Source: Robiginitomaculum sp. (GTDB taxonomy: Bacteria > Pseudomonadota > Alphaproteobacteria > Caulobacterales > Maricaulaceae). Taken from it: a stretch of DNA of 64,000 nucleotides. Under the pieces are notes generated by a model, which was not told the origin of the DNA, searched no databases, and saw nothing but the letters and a program-made list of their open reading frames with translations. Each line of letters starts with the position of its first letter. Position 1 is the stretch's first letter. The position numbers and the translations under genes are program-made. Shown here piece after piece: positions 8,117-17,076 of this stretch. The stretch spans positions 62,001-126,000 of the forward strand of contig JAUZSF010000017.1 in NCBI GenBank assembly GCA_030949705.1, in the 5' to 3' direction.

Positions 8117-9250
8117 ATGGATACCTCCCTTAGCATTGCTCCCGTCACCAATAAGGCGCAGCTGAAAGAGTTCATACGCCTGCCCAATGATCTGTATGGC
8201 CAAGACCCAAACTGGATTCCGGCCCTGGAGATGGAACGTCTGGGCATATTGGATTCCAAACAAAGCCCCTATTTTGAACATGCCGAAGCGCAATACTGGA
8301 TCGCCCGCCAAAACGGCAGGGCCGTAGGCCGCATCAGCGCGCAGATTGACCAGATGTCACTGGAAGCCAATGACAGCACCACCGGCCATTTTGGCATGAT
8401 TGTGGCGATTGATGATCCGGCGGTTGTCAAAGCCCTGCTGGAGACCGCTGAAAACTGGCTAAAAGAACGAGGCATGAAAACCGCACAGGGGCCGTTTAAC
8501 CTCTCTATCAATCAGGAAGTCGGCCTGTTGATCGAGGGGCGTGATACCCCCCCCATGATGTTGATGGCTCATGACCCGGCCTATATGGGTGGCCATATAG
8601 AGGCCGCGGGCTATGCCAAGGCCAAAGACCTGCTGGCCTATATTCGTGGCACGGATTTTCTGTTTCCGGAAAAATGGCGGCACATGGCTGAACGGCGCAG
8701 CGGCCATGTCACCATGCGCATGTTCGACATGAAAAACTATGATCGGGATATCAAGCATATCGTCAGCATTTTTAACGAGGCCTGGCACAATAACTGGAAC
8801 TTTGTGCCCATGACCGAAAAAGAAGTGGATCACATGGCCAAGGAATTACGCCCGCTGATCCGCAAGGAACTGGCCTGGTTTGCGGATATTGATGGAGAAC
8901 CGGCGGCCTTTATTGTCTGCCTGCCCGATGTGAACAACGCCATTGGCGATCTGGATGGAAAGCTGCTTCCCTTTGGCTGGCTAAAGCTCTTATGGCGCCT
9001 GAAAGTCAAACGCCCCGCCACAGCGCGCGTTTTGCTGATGGGGGTGCGTAAAAAGTTCAGCGATGGGGTTCTGGGTCAGATTTTGCCGTTTCGACTGATT
9101 TATGCCCTGGAATCTGATCTTTACCAATCACCGATCAAACGGGTCGAAATGTCATGGATTCTGGAAGATAACGAACCGGTCAAGCGGATGATCGAAACCT
9201 TGGGCGGCAAGGCTTATAAAACCTATCGCGTCTATGAAAAGGCCCTATAG
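8117..9250 (+). CDS. GNAT-fold N-acyltransferase, candidate bacterial ceramide synthase
   Basis: A 377-residue protein. The N-terminal half reads as a GNAT-type domain (FIRLPNDLYGQDPNWIPAL, then the helix WLKERGMKTAQGPFNLS). The second half carries a conserved FNEAWHNNWNFVPM block. This pattern matches the large GNAT-like family that includes the Caulobacter bacterial ceramide synthase (bCerS), which N-acylates the long-chain base. The start is the ATG at 8117, 10 bases after lptG; a longer in-frame reading from 8021 overlaps lptG and is rejected. Function rests on the family resemblance plus the cluster; I did not identify catalytic residues. Confidence 0.78.
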   Translation: MDTSLSIAPVTNKAQLKEFIRLPNDLYGQDPNWIPALEMERLGILDSKQSPYFEHAEAQYWIARQNGRAVGRISAQIDQMSLEANDSTTGHFGMIVAIDDPAVVKALLETAENWLKERGMKTAQGPFNLSINQEVGLLIEGRDTPPMMLMAHDPAYMGGHIEAAGYAKAKDLLAYIRGTDFLFPEKWRHMAERRSGHVTMRMFDMKNYDRDIKHIVSIFNEAWHNNWNFVPMTEKEVDHMAKELRPLIRKELAWFADIDGEPAAFIVCLPDVNNAIGDLDGKLLPFGWLKLLWRLKVKRPATARVLLMGVRKKFSDGVLGQILPFRLIYALESDLYQSPIKRVEMSWILEDNEPVKRMIETLGGKAYKTYRVYEKAL

Positions 9251-10192
9251 CCAGCCTGCTTCACAATACCATTTTGCCGTTTCGGCAAATCCTTCTTCCA
9301 GTGTGATTTTGGGGCTCCACAGATCTGCCGGCACCAAATGGGTTTCCCGGGCCGACCAGTCAGAATGCAGGATTTCACGGGCCTTGCCCTCATCAAAAAT
9401 ACTCACCTGACCACGGAGCCGTGCCATCGCCCCATTCAGCCGCGCCGCCAGTACCACCAGGCCCGGCGGCACATAAAATGGCCGCGGCGGCCTGGATACT
9501 GCCTGACAGGCCACGGTGACGATCTGTGGCCAGCTATATCCATCCAGTTCCGCATCCGAGAGTTCCAGCAATTTCTGTGTAGGTCCCCCATCACACAGAG
9601 CACACAGGGCATCGGCCGCATCGCGCACATGGATCAGGCTTAATCGTGCCGCCTTGTTGCCCAGCATGGGGTGTATCGGCAAGCGGGCGGCCTTGAATAT
9701 GCTTAAACTTTCACGATCCCAGGGGCCGTAAATGGCCGGCGGACGCACCACCAGCCAATTGCCATCCAGCGCTATTACCGCTTCTTCGGCTTTTCTCTTG
9801 CTGGCTCCATAGGCTGACAAATGCGGCTCGCGCGCCGTAAAGGAGGAAACACTGATAAAGCGAGCGTCGGGCGCGTTTTGCCGCCATGCTGCGGCTATGC
9901 GTCTCGTACCACCGAAATTGGTGCGCATCAGGCTGTCCGCATCGCCCTTAATGGCCCCGGCAATATGGATAATGGCATCCGCCCCGGTGGCCAGCCGCTT
10001 TAGGGCCGCCTCGTCCTCCAGATCGCCGGGCACCAGTTCCAGCCGGTGGGGGGCGAGTTGTTCATGAATGGGCAGTGAGCGCACAATCGCCCGCACGCGC
10101 CATCCTTTGGAAGACAAGGCATCCACCAGATAACGTCCCAGAAACCCGGTGGCACCCGTTAATGCTACCAGAGGGGCGCCTGGTTGGCTCAT
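9245..10192 (-). CDS. cerR: NAD(P)-dependent SDR/epimerase, candidate ceramide reductase
   Basis: A 315-residue extended short-chain dehydrogenase: nucleotide-binding TGATGFLG (12-19), acidic LEDEA, and the catalytic YGASK pair near 127-131 with SVSSFTA before it. In Caulobacter the epimerase-like CerR in the sphingolipid cluster reduces the 3-keto group after N-acylation. The same neighbours here (spt, ACP, acyl ligase) support that role. The start codon overlaps the stop of the upstream acyl-AMP ligase gene by 4 bases, so both are one operon. The 3' end overlaps the ceramide synthase gene tail-to-tail by 6 bases. Confidence 0.82.
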   Translation of the reverse strand: MSQPGAPLVALTGATGFLGRYLVDALSSKGWRVRAIVRSLPIHEQLAPHRLELVPGDLEDEAALKRLATGADAIIHIAGAIKGDADSLMRTNFGGTRRIAAAWRQNAPDARFISVSSFTAREPHLSAYGASKRKAEEAVIALDGNWLVVRPPAIYGPWDRESLSIFKAARLPIHPMLGNKAARLSLIHVRDAADALCALCDGGPTQKLLELSDAELDGYSWPQIVTVACQAVSRPPRPFYVPPGLVVLAARLNGAMARLRGQVSIFDEGKAREILHSDWSARETHLVPADLWSPKITLEEGFAETAKWYCEAGWL

Positions 10193-11952
10193 GCGTTGCC
10201 CGGAGCGTGCACAGTTGAGGATTTGCGCGCCCGTTCAAAAGCCCCTTCCAGATACATCTGGCGGGCTTTCATGCGACTCAATTTACCCGAAGAGGTTTGC
10301 GGCAGGCTGTGCGGCGGCACGCTGACCACTTTGGCCATCAGGCCGTATTCAGCGCTGACCAGGCCTTCAATGGCACTGAGCAGCGAGTTGCGCCGTTCCG
10401 GGTCGGATATGCGGGTCTGTACCAACAGGATCACCTGTTCGCCTTCGCCATCATCCACCGAAAACGCCGCCACATCCCCGGCTCGCAGAACTTCGGAACC
10501 GTTTTCCGCCGCCCATTCCAGATCCTGTGGCCAGACATTGCGGCCATTGACCAAAATCAGATCCTTCACCCGGCCAGTAATGACAATCTGGCCATCCCGG
10601 AAATACCCAAGATCACCAGTATCCAGCCATCCATCGGGGGTCAGCACACAGGCGGTTTCGCCGGCATTGCCATAATATTCTCGCATCAGGCTGGGGCCGG
10701 TCACAAAAATTCGCCCGACTTCGCCCTCTTTCAGTGCCTTGCCCGAGGCATCGCGCACTTCCATTTTGTGACCGGGCAACGGGCCGCCGCACAATACAAA
10801 AGCACGCTGGGGAACGCCACTGCCATTGGTAGTGGTCACCGCGCGGGATTCCTTGTCCAGGATATTCAGGTCCAGACGATCATATACCAAGCCCTGCCCT
10901 TGGGGCGCAAAACTGATCGCCAGGGTAGCCTCAGCCATGCCATAGCTGGCAACAAAGGCCTTTTCGTCAAACCCTACCGGGGCAAAGCACTCAACAAAGC
11001 GTTCCAGGACGGGCAGGCGGATCATATCCCCGCCAATACCGGCCGCACGCCAGCAGGAAAGGTCCAGATGGTCCAGCTTGGCGGTTCGTGCCCGGCGGGC
11101 GCACAATTCATACCCGAAGGATGGGCTGTAGGCCAAGGTGGCACGATTATCAGAAATCATTTGCAGCCAGCGTAACGAACGGCGGGCAAAATCACGGGTT
11201 GGCAAAAGATCAATGGAGAGCTGGGAAGCCATCGGGGCCAGTAAAAACCCAACCAGCCCCATATCATGATAGAACGGCAACCAGGAACAGGCCCGATCCC
11301 CTTCGCGTATGGCCAGCCCATCACGACAAATGCCACGGGCATTGGCCATAAAGGCCTCGTGGGTGATCTCAACCCCCAAAGGAAACCGCGTTGTGCCCGA
11401 TGAAAACTGCAAATAGCTCATGTCCTGGGCTTTGGCGCGAGGTAATTCCACATCAGCCCCCTGTTTGGGCGGCAGAGCGGCCAGCGACCCGGCATAGACC
11501 AGGTCCAGCGTTTGCGCCGCATCTTCAATCCATTCCACCAGAGAGGCCGGTCCAAAGACCGCCTGGGCACCACAGACCTGCATTATGCGTTTCAGATGCG
11601 CAATATACCCTTCCTTGCCGCCAAATGCGACCGGCAATGGTAAGGGCGCCGGAATCAGTCCCGCATAGGCACAGCCAAAGAAGGTTGCCACAAAGTCTGC
11701 ATCGGTTTCCGCAATAATCGCCACCCGGTCCCCAGCGACCAGCCCTGAAGCCAGCATACGCTGGGCCGCGTCCAGTGCACGGGTTCGCAATTCCGAATAA
11801 GGTACCACGTCTTCCAGGCCATTGCGGGCACTATAGAAGTTCAATCCGCTCTGACCTTTGGCGGCATAGTCCAAAGCATCACTCAGCAGTTCAAAATCCG
11901 CCAGACGGCGTGGAAGACCGCTCTTTGTTGGGGTAGGTTGAATATCAATCAT
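10189..11952 (-). CDS. Fatty acyl-AMP ligase / acyl-ACP synthetase of the sphingolipid cluster
   Basis: An adenylate-forming enzyme of about 587 residues. It activates a fatty acid as acyl-AMP and would load it on the cluster's ACP. Seen in order: the P-loop-like YLQFSSGTTRFPLG, WLPFYHDMGLVGF (the fatty acyl-AMP ligase signature), YGMAEATL, then DGWLDTGDLGYF and the C-terminal VKDLILVNGRN hinge. A homologue sits beside cerR in Caulobacter. I start it at the ATG at 11952 (MIDIQPTP); an upstream in-frame start at 12009 would add 19 residues, and neither has a strong Shine-Dalgarno. It is followed by cerR with a 4-base overlap. Confidence 0.85.
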   Translation of the reverse strand: MIDIQPTPTKSGLPRRLADFELLSDALDYAAKGQSGLNFYSARNGLEDVVPYSELRTRALDAAQRMLASGLVAGDRVAIIAETDADFVATFFGCAYAGLIPAPLPLPVAFGGKEGYIAHLKRIMQVCGAQAVFGPASLVEWIEDAAQTLDLVYAGSLAALPPKQGADVELPRAKAQDMSYLQFSSGTTRFPLGVEITHEAFMANARGICRDGLAIREGDRACSWLPFYHDMGLVGFLLAPMASQLSIDLLPTRDFARRSLRWLQMISDNRATLAYSPSFGYELCARRARTAKLDHLDLSCWRAAGIGGDMIRLPVLERFVECFAPVGFDEKAFVASYGMAEATLAISFAPQGQGLVYDRLDLNILDKESRAVTTTNGSGVPQRAFVLCGGPLPGHKMEVRDASGKALKEGEVGRIFVTGPSLMREYYGNAGETACVLTPDGWLDTGDLGYFRDGQIVITGRVKDLILVNGRNVWPQDLEWAAENGSEVLRAGDVAAFSVDDGEGEQVILLVQTRISDPERRNSLLSAIEGLVSAEYGLMAKVVSVPPHSLPQTSSGKLSRMKARQMYLEGAFERARKSSTVHAPGNA

Positions 11953-12075
11953 ACGCACATCATGCCTTTGAATTCCATGGATAATAAGTTCAGCCCGCCG
12001 GGCTTCCAACGCCGACGGGAGCGTCTAGCACAGCAAATGGAAAAGTGCACCAAATCATCTGTAATTAGCCCCTCT

Positions 12076-12108
12076 TTGAAACAATATGCTGCATTTACCC
12101 ACTATAAT
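12076..12108 (+). promoter_or_regulatory. Possible pckA promoter
   Basis: The 11953-12254 gap between the acyl ligase and pckA contains a perfect TATAAT at 12103-12108. The nearest -35-like sequence is TTGAAA at 12076-12081, but the 21-base spacer is longer than normal, so only the -10 is attractive. I see nothing else in this gap. Confidence 0.35.
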
Positions 12109-12254
12109 GCAAGGCTCAGGCCATAGGTGCAGAACTTATGTCCCCATTTTGGTACGTAAACATACAGGCATAGTGTGGACTTGGATGCGGATAAAGCGTA
12201 ACGCTGCGCGCGTCTGGATTGGAGCCGGATTATCAATTCTCAAGGAGCCAGATT

Positions 12255-13861
12255 GTGAAGCACACGGGCCTGCACATTAACACAGCGGCACTAAGCGCGC
12301 TGGGCATTGAAAACAAACAGGATGTTCATTGGAACTGGCCAAATGCCGCTCTTTATGACGAAGCCATTGGCCGTCATGAAGGTCAGGTAGCGCAAGGCGG
12401 CCCCCTGGTCGTCAAAACCGGCCAGCACACCGGACGTTCGGCCAAGGACAAATATATCGTTCGCGATGCGGAGACCGAAAATTCGGTCTGGTGGGAACAA
12501 AATGTCTCCATGGCCCCTTCACAGTTTGACGTTCTGTGGGATGATTTCAAAGCCTATATGGGCGAACAGGAATTATTCGTACAGGCGCTCTTTGGCGGCG
12601 CTGATCTGGATCACCGCCTGCCGGTCAATGTAATCACGGAATTTGCCTGGCATTCTCTTTTCATTCGCCATTTGCTGCGCATTCCGGCCGAGACCGAACT
12701 GGAAAATTTTGCGGCGGAATTCACCATTATCAGCATGCCGGGCTTTCGCGCTGATCCCATCCGCCATGGCACTCGTTCGGAAACCGTCATTGCGGTCAAT
12801 ATGACCAAGCGTCTGGTACTGATCGGCGGCACGTCCTATGCGGGTGAAATCAAAAAGTCCGTATTTTCCATTTTGAATTACCTGCTGCCCAAAAAAATCC
12901 ATCATGCCCATGCATTGCTCGGTCAATGTGGGCCATGATAATGCCGATGATGCGGCCATTTTCTTTGGCCTTTCCGGCACCGGCAAAACCACCCTGTCGG
13001 CCAATCCGGACCGCACCCTGATTGGCGATGACGAACATGGCTGGTCAGAAAACGGTCTGTTTAACTTTGAAGGCGGCTGTTACGCCAAAATGATCCATCT
13101 TAGTGAAAAAGCTGAGCCAGAAATTTATGCCACCACCAAAATGTGGGCTACGGTGCTGGAAAATGTGGTGATGGATCCGGATACCCGCACCTTGGATCTG
13201 GATGATGCCAGTCTGGCTGAAAACAGCCGCGGGGCCTATCCCCTAAGTGCCATTCCCAATGCCAGCCCCACCGGGCGCTGTGGTCATCCTAAAAATATTA
13301 TCATGCTGACCGCCGATGCCTTTGGGGTTCTGCCTCCGATTGCCCGGATGAGTCCCAGCCAGGCCATGTATCACTTCCTGTCCGGCTATACCGCCAAGGT
13401 CGCCGGCACGGAAAAAAGGCATTACCGAACCACAGGCCACCTTTTCCACCTGTTTTGGCGGCCCGTTCATGCCCCGCCACCCATCCGAATATGGCAATTT
13501 GCTGCGTGAACTCATCGCCGAGCACAAGGTTACCTGCTGGCTGGTCAATACCGGCTGGACCGGTGGCCCCTATGGCACCGGCAATCGCATGCCGATCAAG
13601 GCCACCCGTGCTTTGCTGGCCGCGGCCCTGGATGGGTCACTGAATGCCGCTGAATTTCGCCTGGACGAGAATTTTGGTCTTGAGGTTCCCGTTTCGGTGC
13701 CCGACGTAGACAGTGCCATTTTGGACCCGCGTTCAACATGGGCAGATAAAGACGCCTATGACGCCCAGGCCAAAAAGCTGGTGGCGATGTTTATCAACAA
13801 TTTTGCCAAATTCGCCAGTCATGTTGGCCAAGACGTTCGCGAGGCCGGGCCCAAGGGTTAA
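12255..13861 (+). CDS. pckA: Phosphoenolpyruvate carboxykinase (ATP), two frameshifts
   Basis: ATP-dependent PEP carboxykinase, converting oxaloacetate to PEP in gluconeogenesis; cytosolic. The start is a GTG at 12255 behind CAAGGAG at good spacing. The N-terminal part carries [14 protein letters not shown]. The P-loop [10 protein letters not shown] and GDDEHGW follow in the second reading frame, and [10 protein letters not shown] in the third. The frame changes after an A7 run (12891-12897) and again after an A6 run (13412-13417). Removing one A from each gives an unbroken protein of about 535 residues reading [11 protein letters not shown] and GTEKGITEP across the joints. I regard both as sequencing errors rather than a pseudogene, since all catalytic motifs are intact. 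Confidence 0.9.
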
Positions 13862-13919
13862 TTAACGCCCTTTAGCATTCACTCTGGCATTTTTTTGGGC
13901 GGGCATGTTAATCTGAAAC

Positions 13920-15470
13920 ATGCTCGCCTTTTTTCGCCTATGTCTTGTTCTATACGCAATCACCCTTGGTCTGCCGGCCAAAGCCCAAAGCCTGTGGTCT
14001 CCAGCCCCCGGTCAAAGCTGGGATTGGCAATTATCCGCCCCTTTTGATTTCACCCGCCCGGTAGATATTCTGGACATCGACCAGCAGGAAACCAGCGCCC
14101 AGACCGTGGCCATGCTGCATGGGCAGGGCAAACACGTGATTTGTTATATCAGTGTAGGATCATGGGAGAGCTGGCGCCCCGATGCCAGCGCCTATCCCGC
14201 CGCCCTAAAGGGCAAGGATTATGATGGCTGGGAGGGCGAAAAATGGGTGGACATTCGCCGCCTTGACCTGTTGGGCCCCATTTTACAAGCCCGCTTTGAT
14301 GATTGCGCCGCCAAGGGCTTTGATGCCATCGAGCCAGACAATATAGACGGCTTTGAAAACGATACCGGCTTTGCCCTAACCGCCGATGACCAGTTGGTTT
14401 TTAATCGCTGGCTGGCCAATGAAGCACACAGCCGGGGCCTCTCCATCGGCCTGAAAAACGATAATGGCCAAGTGGCTGACCTTCTGAATGATTTTGACTG
14501 GGCCTTGAGCGAGGATTGTGACGCTCAAAACTGGTGCGCTGACCTTGAACCCTTCATTGCCGCCGGCAAAGCCGTCTTGCAGGCAGAGTATACGGATACC
14601 GGGGCCAGTCTTGGTACCTTTTGCACGGCGGCAAAGGCACGGGGATTTTCCGGCCTGTTAAAACAGCGCAATTTGCAGGACTGGGCCCGTTTCTGTCCAC
14701 AAGACTCCCCCCTCGCGGCCTCTATCCTGCCCTCGGCGCGCAGTACCCGTGCCGGCGAACCGGTGACCGTTTTTGCCACCCTTATCAATGCCTCCGCCAC
14801 GGACAGCGCCAATGGATGCACCATTGCTGCCCCGGCGGGGTTTCCCGCAACCTTGCAGTTTCAGACCACGGATGCAGCCACCAATACCCTGACGGGCACC
14901 CCCGATACGCCGGTCGATATTGCCCCCGGCGCCGCCCAGACTTTTCTCATATCCGTCACCCCCACGACGGATCTGAGTAAAAGCACGGATATGTATGTCC
15001 GCTTTGCTTGCACCAATACGGCCCCCGCGGCATCCTATCTGGGCACCAACACCCTGCACCTGGCCCCGGCGGCGCCCACAGGATCAGCGGACATCATCGC
15101 CATCGTTGCTACCACCAGCCATGATGGCACTGTGCATTTACCCTCGGCGTCGGGACAGCATTTCTTTACCGCCTCGGCCATTAATATCGACCAAAGCAGC
15201 ACCATCACCGCCCGTATTGATGATGATGGGGCAGGCCTGCCCCTCACCATCACCCTGTGCCAAACCAATGCCCAGAGTGCATGTCTGGCCACACCGGCGG
15301 GCAGTATCACTACCAACATGGCACATAATGAAACCGTATTTTATGCAGTGTTCATTACCGCCACGGGAGCCATCCCCTTTAACCCGGCGCTGAACCGCCT
15401 GACCCTGCGTCTTGAAGATAGTGCCGGCACTTTGCGCGGCGCCACCAGCATCGCGGTGCGCACTCCCTAA
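13920..15470 (+). CDS. Secreted GH114-like glycosidase with C-terminal beta domains
   Basis: A 516-residue protein. The first 22 residues form a signal peptide ending in AKA. Residues about 30-270 match the endo-alpha-1,4-polygalactosaminidase (GH114) TIM barrel pattern: WDWQLSAPFD, YISVGSWESWRPD, YDGWEGEKWVD, IEPDNIDGF and LSIGLKND; the Asp/Glu in EPDN is the likely catalytic centre. The remaining 240 residues are Thr/Ala/Pro-rich with Ig-like strands and paired Cys, probably two beta-sandwich modules for binding or surface display. It would cut a galactosaminogalactan-type or related polysaccharide outside the cytoplasm; the substrate is inferred. It stands alone 58 bases after pckA. Confidence 0.75.
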   Translation: MLAFFRLCLVLYAITLGLPAKAQSLWSPAPGQSWDWQLSAPFDFTRPVDILDIDQQETSAQTVAMLHGQGKHVICYISVGSWESWRPDASAYPAALKGKDYDGWEGEKWVDIRRLDLLGPILQARFDDCAAKGFDAIEPDNIDGFENDTGFALTADDQLVFNRWLANEAHSRGLSIGLKNDNGQVADLLNDFDWALSEDCDAQNWCADLEPFIAAGKAVLQAEYTDTGASLGTFCTAAKARGFSGLLKQRNLQDWARFCPQDSPLAASILPSARSTRAGEPVTVFATLINASATDSANGCTIAAPAGFPATLQFQTTDAATNTLTGTPDTPVDIAPGAAQTFLISVTPTTDLSKSTDMYVRFACTNTAPAASYLGTNTLHLAPAAPTGSADIIAIVATTSHDGTVHLPSASGQHFFTASAINIDQSSTITARIDDDGAGLPLTITLCQTNAQSACLATPAGSITTNMAHNETVFYAVFITATGAIPFNPALNRLTLRLEDSAGTLRGATSIAVRTP

Positions 15471-15883
15471 CCAGGGCACCAACACCGAAAAAATAAACAA
15501 ACAAGAAATGAAAAATCGCATACACATTGTTTACATGCGAATCAGTATAATATAACACATGTTTATTATAAATATATCTTGATTGACTAAATTCCTTAAT
15601 TATAATTATACAAATTATAATCACATTATATGATTGCTTTTAGCGCAAATTGCAACCTTTAATACATAGACTAAGATATATTATATTTGTATTTTATTTA
15701 AATTGGGGGTGCGGGGATTTTCTATTTTGCATTGGCATTTGCCGCATACGGCTATGCTGAGTCAACACCCCCACGCCACCCAAAGTATAAAGGCTCCGGG
15801 GGGACGATCTGTTTATTGTGAGTATGTGTGAAGAATGACCTTCCGTCATGGCAATACCGCCAAGCCTGTTAAAGGAAGAAATA
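15471..15883. other. AT-rich intergenic region
   Basis: No gene supported. 15520-15700 is strikingly AT-rich compared with its neighbours. It contains TTGACT at 15583-15588 with TATACA 18 bases later, a plausible + strand promoter but 270 bases from the next gene. Confidence 0.4.
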
Positions 15884-16333
15884 ATGAAATTCATATCCGC
15901 ATTAGCGTGCATTGGCACTTTGGCCTTGGCACAACCCGCTTTCGCGCAACTGGAAGTCTATAAAGATTACGATATCAGCGTTGCCACTTCTATTGTAACC
16001 ACGGTTAAGGTCGATTCCAATATGCTGGACTATTACCTGGAGGGCTTACGCTCTACCTGGATACCCGGCAATAAAATCGCCAAAGAGCTGGGCCATATTG
16101 AAGGTTACAGCATTCATGCCAGTGCTCTGCCCAATAGCGGCAGCTTTAACCTCGTTCTGGTGGTTGATTTCAAAAACACAGGCGATACCGGGCCATCCAA
16201 AGCTAAGTACAAAGCCTTCATGGCCAAGTGGGGTGAAGAAAGAGAGAAGAAAAGTCGCGCAACCGTAAAAACCTATCCGGATATCCGCAAAATTACTGGT
16301 GAATATCTGATGCACGAAATTACGATTAAATAA
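15884..16333 (+). CDS. Small secreted protein of unknown function
   Basis: 149 residues from the ATG at 15884, behind AAAGGAAGAA. A clean signal peptide (MKFISALACIGTLALAQPAFA) precedes a mature part of about 128 residues. The mature part (LEVYKDYDISVATSIVTTVKV and a Lys-rich EEREKKSRATVKTYPD stretch) has no cysteines and matches no family I know. It is monocistronic with a strong terminator directly after it, which argues for a real, well-expressed gene. Confidence 0.75.
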   Translation: MKFISALACIGTLALAQPAFAQLEVYKDYDISVATSIVTTVKVDSNMLDYYLEGLRSTWIPGNKIAKELGHIEGYSIHASALPNSGSFNLVLVVDFKNTGDTGPSKAKYKAFMAKWGEEREKKSRATVKTYPDIRKITGEYLMHEITIK

Positions 16334-16352
16334 GACCCTACCCTTACCTCAG

Positions 16353-16384
16353 GCCCCGCCATCTTCATGGCGGGGCATTTTTTT
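16353..16384 (+). terminator. Strong rho-independent terminator
   Basis: A 10-bp perfect stem, GCCCCGCCAT / ATGGCGGGGC, with loop CTTC, followed by A and seven Ts. It ends the small secreted protein gene. Confidence 0.92.
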
Positions 16385-16479
16385 GTTTCAATTCCCAGGT
16401 GCGCCTTCGGAACAGGCCTAGCGAAGCGTATAACTTCGCCTTATGATCTGCCTGTTCATAATGATGAGACAGGTACTTC

Positions 16480-17076
16480 ATGCCCCCCGTATTACTGACC
16501 ATCGCCCTGATCGGCGGTTATTTTCTTGGCTCCATTCCCTTTGGCGTCCTGTTATCGCGCTGGTTTGGACTGGGCGATGTGCGCAAGATCGGCTCGGGCA
16601 ATATTGGTGCCACCAATGTGTTGCGCACCGGGCGCAAGGATCTGGCGCTGGCCACCCTCATTCTGGATGGGGGCAAATCGGCAACGGCCTATGTTCTGAC
16701 CAGCCATTATCTGGGCCCCTATATGGGACTGGTAGCGGCAGTGGCGGCCCTGTTGGGCCATTGTTATCCGGTCTGGCTGGGTTTTCGCGGCGGCAAAGGG
16801 GTGGCTACATTTTTTGGCGCGGTTTTTGTGGCACTGTGGCCGCTGGGCATAGCCTGTGCCGCCATCTGGCTGCTTACCGCCGTCCTGGTTCGCATTTCAT
16901 CGGTAGCGGCGCTCCTGTCCGTCAACAGCGCCCCGGCCATTGCCCTGGCACTGGGCCGGCCTGACATTGCCATGTTCAGCGGCCTGATGGCACTGGTGAT
17001 CAGCATACGGCACTGGTCCAACATTGTACGCATGATGAAGGGCACCGAGCCGCGCTTTGGTGACAAGAAAAGATGA
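16480..17076 (+). CDS. plsY: Acyl-phosphate:glycerol-3-phosphate acyltransferase
   Basis: A 198-residue polytopic membrane enzyme that transfers acyl from acyl-phosphate to glycerol-3-phosphate, the first step of phospholipid synthesis. The family motifs are present: GSIPFG near residue 17, GSGNIGATNVLRTGRK (about 39-54) and GHCYPVWLGFRGGKGVAT (about 92-109). Five hydrophobic segments fit PlsY. The stop overlaps the dprA start (ATGA), a plsY-dprA pairing common in Alphaproteobacteria. Confidence 0.95.
   Translation: MPPVLLTIALIGGYFLGSIPFGVLLSRWFGLGDVRKIGSGNIGATNVLRTGRKDLALATLILDGGKSATAYVLTSHYLGPYMGLVAAVAALLGHCYPVWLGFRGGKGVATFFGAVFVALWPLGIACAAIWLLTAVLVRISSVAALLSVNSAPAIALALGRPDIAMFSGLMALVISIRHWSNIVRMMKGTEPRFGDKKR

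Noticed and set aside
12891-13417. pckA as a decayed pseudogene
   Set aside because: All catalytic motifs survive and single-base corrections restore the full protein.
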